The translations under genes and the position numbers were made by a program. Below are positions 8,550 to 14,465 of a stretch of 16,909 bases of DNA, in pieces. The notes below the pieces were generated by a model. That model did no database searches. It saw only the letters and a list, made by a program, of their open reading frames with translations, and was not told the DNA's origin. The first letter of the stretch is position 1. Every line of letters starts with the position of its first letter. Origin of the DNA: an uncultured Bacteroidota bacterium (GTDB taxonomy: Bacteria > Bacteroidota > Bacteroidia > Bacteroidales > SZUA-534); NCBI GenBank assembly GCA_937885735.1, contig CALABN010000203.1, positions 1 to 16,909 on the forward strand, in the 5' to 3' direction.

Positions 8550-11192
8550 CTACATAATTGCAACGCGTTGCGACTTATTGCCAACCTTTACTATGTATAT
8601 TCCAGATTGTTGCATTTGCAATTCAATTCGACTGTCATCAGCAGTTTTTTTACAAACCAGACGACCCATTACATCAAACACGAAAACTGCATCTGTCGCA
8701 TTTTCAACAACAATGGTATTATCGTATGCGAACACAACGACTGACGAAACAGCATTGTCTTCTTCTGAAATCGAGTTCACTTCGGTTTCTATTTTCTCAA
8801 ATACTGCAGTTATAGTTATGCCAGCCTCCAACGTCAAGTCGCCTTCATATTCAAATTTTACAAACCTGTAGCCTGGTTTTGGTTTATCGCCCAAATAAAA
8901 ACTGCCACTGGAATACACACTATTGAAATAAGCATATCCCATAGTTGTATCTACCTGTATGGTGTTGATATGTTTTTGGTTGACGCTATCTACGTACACC
9001 AATTTTGTCAACTTTAAGCAACCGTAAAAATCTAGGGACATTGCATTACCGAGCAATGTTATGCCTGTCAATTCATCGCAAGAAGCAAATGCCTCATTAA
9101 CGCAACTGCTGACTTTGCTTGGCACGACAAAGTCGCCTTTTGTTTTTCCTGGACATCTGATCAGTTTTGTTGAGTCTGCATTATAAAGCACCCCATCTAT
9201 TGTGGTGAAAAACTCGTTGCCATTTTCGACAGAATACGAATCCAAACTTTCATACAAATAACTATATACATAACGAGTTTGTTTAGGAATTTCAAATGTG
9301 CCAGTCTTCATTCGTGGCATTGCCACTAAAGATGTGGTGTCAGCAGTATATACAACACCGTCTATTGAAATGTATTTTTCGTTACCCTTGTCAACGTTAA
9401 TTTGTTTTAGGTTGTAACAATATTCGAAATACGAATTGTTTATATTTTTTAGCGTTGATGGAATGTTTATTTGCTCAAGTTTATAGTTCTCGAAAAATGA
9501 TGAACTAGAAGATATACTAGTAGTACCATCTGACAGGTCATATACCTTGCCTTCCTTGGCTGAAGGATACTGCATGATTGACAACTCACCATTATAATTA
9601 TAAAACAAGACGCCATCTATTGAGCAATACCTTTCGTTGCCCTTTTCCACTATTATCTCTGCCAAACTGTCGCAGCCATAAAATACATCAAAAGAAACTG
9701 ATTCTGCGCTGCTGGGAATTGTAACGCTCTTCAATCCGCTATAGGCGAAAGCTCTCGGGTCGATTTTAGTTACGGAATTTGGTATTGTCACTGAAGTCAA
9801 ATTCTTGCAATTAGAAAAAGAATAAATACCAATTCGGGTAATCCCATCGGGTATTTCAACAGACGTGATTCCTTGACAGTTAACGAACTCGCAACCTTCA
9901 AAGTTTAACGATGCTGGTATAGTAATATCGGTAAGTTTCGGACAACCTGCAAATGCATATCCCATGACCGATGTAACACCATCGGGTATGGAATATTTCC
10001 CTTCCTTGGCCGAAGGGTAACATATTATTTGGGTTTTATCGGCATTGAACAACACGCCATCAACCGATGTGAAATACTTGTTATTCTTGTCAACCTTGAT
10101 TTCTGCAAGATTCGCGCATTGTGAAAACGCACCTTCGCCAATATATTCAACACTGGCAGGTATTGTTATCTCTTTAAATACATTGCAACATTCAAAAGCA
10201 TAAGATCCGATAGTTGTAACCGCATCTGGAATTGTAAAACCTTCCAGGCTTTCGCAGTTACAAAACATATTAGAACTTATTTCTTTGATACTGCTTGGGA
10301 AGTTTTTCACTGTTTTTAATTTTTTACAATCTTTAAATATTTGCTCCAGTGTTAATTTGGTTTCGTCTTTAAATGTAAACTCTGTGATTTCCTTGTCAGA
10401 TATTCCTACCAAGACAAGATAAGGATTGTCCTTGCTACCTAAATAGTATGCACCGTCAGACTCATTGTATTTCAAATTATCACACGCAACAAACGCTGCC
10501 CCATTGATATATTTTATTGAGTCAGGAAGTACTACCGATGATAACTTTTCGCAACCAAGAAATGCATATTCGCCTATACTATCAAGTGAATTGGGAAAGT
10601 TTATAGTTGTTAGATTTAAACACCCATTAAAAGCGACTCTGTCTATTTTTCTTACAGAATTACCCATTTTTATGGTTTCCAAACTGTCACACATGCCAAA
10701 AGCATAAACATTTATCACCGTGACAGAATTTCCGACAACCACAGTCTTGAGTCTCTTGCAACCTGCAAAGTTGGATTCTGTCAATTTAGTTACAGAATCG
10801 CCTATTATCAAAGTTTCTGTCGGTGTATTTAACGCAAAGTAAGTGTCACTAATGTTGGCATTATATAATAAAGTATCAATGGCAGAAGCCCCCGAAAGTG
10901 CCCCGCTGTCAATTTTTGTCACTGTGCTTGGAATGCTTAGCCATTTTAAATTGCAATATCTAAAAGCATTTCTGCCTATAGATGTGACGGAATACGTATT
11001 TCCACCATATGTAACTGTTTCAGGTATTTCAACTCTATCCAGTCCAGAATAATTGCTTTTGTCAGTGCTCTGATATGTCAGTTCGACTGCATCATCAACA
11101 ATGTCGTAATACAATCCATCCACTTCAAAATCATAAGCCCATATTTGTGAGAACAACAGGCTACCAACTGCAACCAAGAATAATCGTTTCAT
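8550..11192 (-). CDS. Secreted BspA-like leucine-rich-repeat protein with T9SS-type C-terminal domain
   Basis: A large predicted surface or secreted protein (880 residues). Residues 1-19 (MKRLFLVAVGSLLFSQIWA) form a signal peptide. About 19 repeats of the BspA/TpLRR type follow (pattern AFxxCxxLxxIxIPxxVxxI). Into these are set four units built around the core S/T-I/V-DGVL/V-Y/F, followed by YP or CP and an acid-Gly-basic stretch, beginning near residues 367, 514, 599 and 654. Near residue 780 a segment with GYRFVKFEYEGD...ITAVFEK resembles a degenerate Listeria-Bacteroides repeat. The last 65 or so residues (VFVFDVMGRLVCKK...GIYIVKVGNKSQRVAIM) fit a type IX sorting domain. BspA relatives bind fibronectin or fibrinogen or mediate adhesion and coaggregation; the ligand here is unknown. 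The gene looks more AT-rich than its neighbours, consistent with an accessory gene. Convergent with purL. Confidence 0.9.
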   Translation of the reverse strand: MKRLFLVAVGSLLFSQIWAYDFEVDGLYYDIVDDAVELTYQSTDKSNYSGLDRVEIPETVTYGGNTYSVTSIGRNAFRYCNLKWLSIPSTVTKIDSGALSGASAIDTLLYNANISDTYFALNTPTETLIIGDSVTKLTESNFAGCKRLKTVVVGNSVTVINVYAFGMCDSLETIKMGNSVRKIDRVAFNGCLNLTTINFPNSLDSIGEYAFLGCEKLSSVVLPDSIKYINGAAFVACDNLKYNESDGAYYLGSKDNPYLVLVGISDKEITEFTFKDETKLTLEQIFKDCKKLKTVKNFPSSIKEISSNMFCNCESLEGFTIPDAVTTIGSYAFECCNVFKEITIPASVEYIGEGAFSQCANLAEIKVDKNNKYFTSVDGVLFNADKTQIICYPSAKEGKYSIPDGVTSVMGYAFAGCPKLTDITIPASLNFEGCEFVNCQGITSVEIPDGITRIGIYSFSNCKNLTSVTIPNSVTKIDPRAFAYSGLKSVTIPSSAESVSFDVFYGCDSLAEIIVEKGNERYCSIDGVLFYNYNGELSIMQYPSAKEGKVYDLSDGTTSISSSSSFFENYKLEQINIPSTLKNINNSYFEYCYNLKQINVDKGNEKYISIDGVVYTADTTSLVAMPRMKTGTFEIPKQTRYVYSYLYESLDSYSVENGNEFFTTIDGVLYNADSTKLIRCPGKTKGDFVVPSKVSSCVNEAFASCDELTGITLLGNAMSLDFYGCLKLTKLVYVDSVNQKHINTIQVDTTMGYAYFNSVYSSGSFYLGDKPKPGYRFVKFEYEGDLTLEAGITITAVFEKIETEVNSISEEDNAVSSVVVFAYDNTIVVENATDAVFVFDVMGRLVCKKTADDSRIELQMQQSGIYIVKVGNKSQRVAIM

Positions 11193-11356
11193 AATAAAAG
11201 CCCTGAATATGTATCGGGCGCAACCTTTAAATTTTTATTAGTATGTAATTTATAGAACTCTTTAAGACACAAGGCACTCATCTGCCGACACACTTGTAAA
11301 AGCGGATTTTCCACTACACCGAATAATAAAACTTGGCAATGGCCATTAAATGAGCC

Positions 11357-11398
11357 GTGTGTGATATTTTCTTACGAACGTAAGAATCTTTAACACAC
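11357..11398. repeat. Interrupted inverted repeat in LRR-gene upstream region
   Basis: The core TTCTTACG-AA-CGTAAGAA (11369-11386) is a perfect 8-bp inverted repeat. Moving outwards, a mostly mismatched 6-nt stretch is followed by GTGTGT (11357-11362) pairing with ACACAC (11393-11398), all symmetric about 11377/11378. It could be an RNA hairpin in a long minus-strand leader or a dimeric protein-binding site. It has no T tail, so it is not an intrinsic terminator. Confidence 0.55.
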
Positions 11399-11577
11399 AA
11401 CATGTTGCAAAATATTCTCATAGTTTTATTAATAGATGAACAAATATAGTTTTTTTCGCCAATAAATAACGCCATGTATCATGAATTTGGAGACTGATTA
11501 TTACCAATACAAAACGATATTTTTTCACCTGCACATAAACATACGCGCATAGTATTTGCCAAAACAAAAAAAATCGC

Positions 11578-11585
11578 CAAAAATA
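11578..11585 (-). promoter_or_regulatory. Candidate minus-strand -7 element for the LRR gene
   Basis: On the minus strand these bases read TATTTTTG, an exact TAnnTTTG match. The nearest upstream TTG (11601-11603) is only 15 nt away instead of about 19, so the -33 element is weak. Transcription from here would start near 11572 and carry a leader of about 380 nt before the ATG at 11192. A second TAnnTTTG match at 11441-11448 would give a leader of about 240 nt. AT-rich sequence makes chance matches likely. Confidence 0.3.
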
Positions 11586-11589
11586 AAAA

Positions 11590-11603
11590 TTGATATAGAT
11601 CAA
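11590..11603. promoter_or_regulatory. FNR/CRP-type palindrome TTGAT-N4-ATCAA
   Basis: TTGATATAGATCAA is a perfect match to the FNR-family consensus TTGAT-N4-ATCAA. It lies immediately upstream of, and partly within, the candidate minus-strand promoter at 11578-11603. Binding there would more likely repress than activate that promoter. Whether a Bacteroidota CRP/FNR regulator uses this exact consensus in this organism is unknown, and no such regulator gene is in the window. Confidence 0.4.
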
Positions 11604-11727
11604 CTTTTTACGCCATGTAATTCATTGAAACTTTTCAAAACATTTCTGCCATAATTCCGTTAAAGAGATTCAGAATAGTTGATAGTTTTTTTCATAAGGT
11701 TTAGGTTAGTTAGTTAGTTGTTAGTAC

Positions 11728-11758
11728 AAACGGCCTTCGGCACAACCGAAGGCCGTTT
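11728..11758. terminator. GC-rich hairpin after the PatB-like gene
   Basis: AAACGGCCTTCGG (11728-11740) and CCGAAGGCCGTTT (11746-11758) form a 13-bp perfect stem with a 5-nt loop, 8 nt beyond the stop of the minus-strand PatB-like gene. On the minus strand the T tail is only three bases, though the stem is strong. The T-richer tail (TTTCGTTTT) is on the plus-strand side. It is most likely the terminator of the PatB-like gene and can act in both directions. Confidence 0.75.
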
Positions 11759-11765
11759 CGTTTTA

Positions 11766-12929
11766 TTACAACGACGTGGCTATGCGCTCCAATGCCGTTT
11801 CCAACGTGGCACGCGGACAACCTATGTTGAGTCTTACAAAACCACGACCTTCCTGACCAAACATCGACCCCATATTGACGGCAACTTTTGCACGATGCGC
11901 AAAGAAATCGGACAACTCGCGTTCCGACATATTGAATCCGCGGCAGTCGCACCAAAGCAGGAATGTCGCTTCAGGTCGTACGATGTGCATCTGCGGAATG
12001 TTTTTTTCGGCAAAGCCAATGGCAAAATCGACGCTGCCCTTCAGGTATGCAAGCAACTGGTCAACCCACTCGTCGCCGCCATTGTAGGCGGCTTCCAAAG
12101 CCACATTGCCAAACAGGTTGCCAAACCCGATGTGCATCGCGTCAAGGCCGGCATTGTAACGTTTCAGAATTTCGGCATTGGGCGCAACGACGTACGATGT
12201 GGCCAATCCGGCAATGTTGAATGTCTTGCTTGGTGCCGAAAGAGTGAGCGAATTCTGTGCCGACGCATCACTGATGCTGGCATAAGGCGTAAAGACAGCA
12301 GGCCGATAAATCAAGTCGGAATGTATCTCGTCAGAAACAACCATCACACCGTTCCGGCTACATATATCGGCTATGCGGGCAAGCTCGTCGCGAGTCCACA
12401 CGCGCCCGCCCGGATTGTGCGGATTGCAAAGCAGAAGCATCTTGGCGGTGCGGGCCTTCAGTTCCAAATCGTCGAAATCAATCTGGGCATATTGTCCGTG
12501 ATTTAGCAACGAATTATAGGCAACCTCGCGCCCCAATGCCTTAACAGTCAAGAAAAACGGATGATATACCGGCGTCTGCACAATGACTTTGTCGCCTGGC
12601 TTGGTGAACTGGCTTATGGCAACAGCAATGCCGGCCACAACACCTGGACTAAAACCCACCCATTCAGGCTTAACAATCCAGCCGTTACGGCGTTCCTGCC
12701 AGCCAACTATGCTTTGGGCGAAAGAGCCTGTTCGCAAAGTGTAGCCTAAAACATTGTGTTCCATTCTGGTACGCAAGGCATCGGCTATGCAAGGCGCCAC
12801 GGCAAAGTCCATGTCGGCCACCCACATTGGAATGGCATCAGGGTCAACCCCCAAAGTCTTGTCAATGTTATCAAACTTGAGGCTGTTGGTTCCTCGCCTG
12901 TCGATAGGTGTGTCAAAGTTGAAAACCAT
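11766..12929 (-). CDS. PatB/MalY-type PLP-dependent C-S lyase (cystathionine beta-lyase-like aminotransferase fold)
   Basis: A fold-type I PLP enzyme of 387 residues. The PatB/MalY subgroup cleaves C-S bonds of cystathionine or cysteine conjugates, releasing thiols, pyruvate and ammonia. In oral bacteria such enzymes release H2S from cysteine. The family N-terminus NFDTPIDRRGTNSLKFD and the WVADMDF motif are present, as are LCNPHNPGGRVW, SDEIHSDL and the PLP-binding lysine K235 in SAPSKTFNIAGL. A C-terminal arginine in GFVRLNIGCPR should bind the substrate carboxylate. The ATG at 12929 was chosen because it gives the family N-terminus; the 13 codons upstream in frame look like leader sequence. 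It is divergent from the DUF3276 gene across 133 nt. The exact substrate (cystathionine, cysteine or another) cannot be read, so no symbol is given. Confidence 0.93.
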   Translation of the reverse strand: MVFNFDTPIDRRGTNSLKFDNIDKTLGVDPDAIPMWVADMDFAVAPCIADALRTRMEHNVLGYTLRTGSFAQSIVGWQERRNGWIVKPEWVGFSPGVVAGIAVAISQFTKPGDKVIVQTPVYHPFFLTVKALGREVAYNSLLNHGQYAQIDFDDLELKARTAKMLLLCNPHNPGGRVWTRDELARIADICSRNGVMVVSDEIHSDLIYRPAVFTPYASISDASAQNSLTLSAPSKTFNIAGLATSYVVAPNAEILKRYNAGLDAMHIGFGNLFGNVALEAAYNGGDEWVDQLLAYLKGSVDFAIGFAEKNIPQMHIVRPEATFLLWCDCRGFNMSERELSDFFAHRAKVAVNMGSMFGQEGRGFVRLNIGCPRATLETALERIATSL

Positions 12930-13025
12930 ATAGATATGAATGATGATTTCAGTTCGGCAATATAGCAATTACATCAAAATACGTAATTATTAGATGAAAA
13001 ATGGCCAATTATTGAACTATTATCT

Positions 13026-13033
13026 TAATTTTG
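13026..13033 (+). promoter_or_regulatory. -7 promoter element for the DUF3276 gene
   Basis: TAATTTTG is an exact TAnnTTTG match, 29 nt before the ATG at 13063, giving a predicted leader of about 24 nt. The nearest upstream TTG (13012-13014) is too close to be a -33 element, so only the -7 part is supported. Confidence 0.55.
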
Positions 13034-13062
13034 TTAACCACAATTAAAAACTACGAGACAAA

Positions 13063-13419
13063 ATGGACGATTTTGAAAAGAACGATGCCAAGAAAGAGTT
13101 GGACGCAGTGTACTCCAAATCAGTCAAGGCAGGCAAGCGCACGTATTTCTTTGACGTGAAGAAAACCCGTCAAAACGAGCACTACATCACCATTACCGAA
13201 AGCAAGAAAGTTTTTGAAGATAACGGAAACTCACATTTCGAAAAGCACAAGATTTTCTTGTACAAGGAAGATTTTGAGAAGTTTATGGACTGTTTTGACG
13301 ACGTTCTGCAATACATTTCTGAAAATAGCACCGAGCCAGACGCGCAAATAGAAGAACCATCGGACAGCAATGCTGACGACAGGTTCACCAATGTCAATTT
13401 TGAAGACCTTGACAAATAA
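13063..13419 (+). CDS. PUR-alpha-like DNA/RNA-binding protein (DUF3276 family)
   Basis: A small (118-residue) protein of the DUF3276 family. Bacterial members of this family fold like the PUR repeats of eukaryotic Pur-alpha and bind single-stranded nucleic acid. The conserved core runs from about residue 17 to 85, with the hallmark segments KAGKRTYFFDVK (residues 22-33), YITITESKK and EKHKIFLYKEDFEKF. The last 30 or so residues are acidic and look disordered (EPDAQIEEPSDSNADDRF). The single PUR unit is expected to dimerise. The cellular role in Bacteroidota is not settled. The gene stands alone on the plus strand with its own -7 element and terminator, divergent from the PatB-like gene. Confidence 0.92.
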   Translation: MDDFEKNDAKKELDAVYSKSVKAGKRTYFFDVKKTRQNEHYITITESKKVFEDNGNSHFEKHKIFLYKEDFEKFMDCFDDVLQYISENSTEPDAQIEEPSDSNADDRFTNVNFEDLDK

Positions 13420-13429
13420 ATAATACGCA

Positions 13430-13451
13430 CCAGCGAAGTTGCTGGCAACTT
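13430..13451 (+). repeat. Two overlapping, mutually exclusive hairpins in a 3' untranslated region
   Basis: CCAGC (13430-13434) can pair with GCTGG (13441-13445). Alternatively AAGTTGC (13436-13442) can pair with GCAACTT (13445-13451). The two pairings use the same bases and cannot form together. They lie between the DUF3276 stop and its terminator. Confidence 0.4.
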
Positions 13452-13459
13452 GAAACAAG

Positions 13460-13484
13460 AAAGGCGGATACTTCCGCCTTTTTT
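13460..13484 (+). terminator. Intrinsic terminator of the DUF3276 gene
   Basis: AAGGCGGA (13461-13468) pairs with TCCGCCTT (13473-13480) around a 4-nt loop, followed by a T run to 13484. One further A-T pair extends the stem. This is a classic plus-strand terminator, 40 nt after the DUF3276 stop. The A-rich run on the other side is short, so it should act weakly on the minus-strand gene ending at 13514. Confidence 0.9.
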
Positions 13485-13513
13485 ATTGAATCGCTATCTA
13501 GACTTAAAGGATA

Positions 13514-14296
13514 CTATACGTCACCTTCGCTATCTGCATCATTATCAGCAAAGTCGATGTCAATGTTTGGATCATCATCAGACTTTTCGCTATTGACATA
13601 TTGGTCTATCTCCTCAAATGACAGTATTTTGACATTTGTCAACAGAAAATCGGACTGAATAAAATCGCCATACTGGTTGCACTCGTCAATGGCTTCTAGA
13701 ATGAGTTGCTGAATGGCCACATCCAACGGAATCAGCATTGTCAGCGCAGAATAATGACCATTGAACTCGATTTTTTCAAGTTCCGAACCGTTGTTTTTAA
13801 GCGCCGTCTCAAATTCCGACTGCACAATATGCCTCTGGTATGGCACGAACTCATCGATGTTGTTGCCGACCAAAGCCACGAAATAGCGTAGCATGCGGCC
13901 ACGTCCGCCCAAACCGGTTGAGACGAACACCTGGCTTTCTTCGAGCAAGTTACCCTCAATAAGCATACGGCTTTCCTGCGTGGCCATAAGCGACCATTGG
14001 TGAAGCCTGTTGCTTGCATCCTTTGAATACTCCTCAAGGATGCGGAAAGCCTTCGGGTCGTCGATTGAAGCAAGCAGAATCATACGGTCCATCAACTGCT
14101 CATCGGTCAATTCGCTGTCAAACAAATCGCCAACCGTGTCGATGCTGACTTTCTCGCTGTTTGCGGATTTTACATTCTTCGAGCGTTTGAAATAATCCAT
14201 TTGCAACTGCATATCAATCGGTTCGTCGATGACGTTGAAGTTGCTCGGAATCAAGCCCGACAATTCTTGTAACTTTTCAAACAATTCCTTGCCCAT
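13514..14296 (-). CDS. Unrecognised conserved-looking protein with acidic C-terminal tail
   Basis: I do not recognise this 260-residue protein and assign no function. It has no signal peptide or membrane helix, so it is probably cytoplasmic. The first half is rich in predicted helix (residues about 60-120, with short repeats such as LMDRMILLASIDDPKAFRILEEYS). A Gly/Arg-rich motif, GLGGRGRMLRYF, near residues 127-138 is the most distinctive feature and looks like a binding loop. The region after it (about 140-230) is mixed, and the last 25 residues are strongly acidic (SDDDPNIDIDFADNDADSEGD). The ATG at 14296 was chosen over an in-frame TTG at 14329. Codon use resembles its neighbours and the frame is clean, so it looks like a real gene. 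It ends 30 nt past the DUF3276 terminator and is divergent from the PgpH-like gene. Confidence 0.8.
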   Translation of the reverse strand: MGKELFEKLQELSGLIPSNFNVIDEPIDMQLQMDYFKRSKNVKSANSEKVSIDTVGDLFDSELTDEQLMDRMILLASIDDPKAFRILEEYSKDASNRLHQWSLMATQESRMLIEGNLLEESQVFVSTGLGGRGRMLRYFVALVGNNIDEFVPYQRHIVQSEFETALKNNGSELEKIEFNGHYSALTMLIPLDVAIQQLILEAIDECNQYGDFIQSDFLLTNVKILSFEEIDQYVNSEKSDDDPNIDIDFADNDADSEGDV

Positions 14297-14324
14297 CAGT
14301 AAATGTGCGTTTAAAATTTTACGA

Positions 14325-14336
14325 TGCAAATTTGCA
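14325..14336. promoter_or_regulatory. 12-bp palindrome between divergent genes
   Basis: TGCAAATTTGCA is a perfect 12-bp palindrome in the 169-nt space between the unrecognised minus-strand gene (start 14296) and the PgpH-like gene (start 14466). It sits 29 nt upstream of the former, where it would overlap its promoter region. It could be an operator for a dimeric regulator, but AT-rich sequence gives such palindromes by chance. Confidence 0.3.
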
Positions 14337-14441
14337 CAAAAAAGGTGTATCCCACAATTTCAATGTTTTAATTTGATGCAACATTTTAGTCGAAGCACAA
14401 AGTCGATTGTCCGATATGCGCCATTCTTATCCTAAAAAGTG

Positions 14442-14449
14442 TATTTTTG
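14442..14449 (+). promoter_or_regulatory. -7 promoter element for the PgpH-like gene
   Basis: TATTTTTG is an exact TAnnTTTG match, 16 nt before the chosen ATG at 14466. The predicted leader is only about 10 nt, which is short, and no TTG is found about 19 nt upstream. The call rests on the -7 element alone. Confidence 0.4.
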
Positions 14450-14465
14450 AAAAAATATTTTGAAA

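Larger units (their letters stand above)
11193..11765. other. Long AT-rich intergenic region upstream of the LRR gene
   Basis: These 573 nt separate two minus-strand genes and hold no convincing coding frame. Reading from the LRR gene outwards, they contain a small GCCC/GGGC hairpin at 11200-11219 just before its start, an imperfect long palindrome at 11357-11398, a second TAnnTTTG match on the minus strand (11441-11448), a copy of ACGCCATGTA at 11469-11478, a minus-strand -7 match at 11578-11585, an FNR-type palindrome at 11590-11603, a second ACGCCATGTA at 11610-11619, a short TTAG tandem run at 11700-11724 and a GC-rich hairpin at 11728-11758. The length and density of signals suggest an extended regulatory leader for the LRR gene. 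Confidence 0.6.

Noticed and set aside
8550..11192. The repetitive LRR gene as a CRISPR array or tandem DNA repeat
   Set aside because: The repeats are at the protein level with divergent DNA and unequal spacing, and the frame is continuous with a signal peptide and C-terminal domain.
11338..11347. AATGGCCATT palindrome in the long intergenic region
   Set aside because: A lone 10-bp palindrome without a partner site or promoter context is expected by chance in several hundred bases.
11418..11603. A small hydrophobic minus-strand reading frame of 61 codons
   Set aside because: It begins with TTG inside the FNR-like box, has AT-driven composition rich in Phe, Tyr and Ile, and has no start context. 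It is most likely non-coding.
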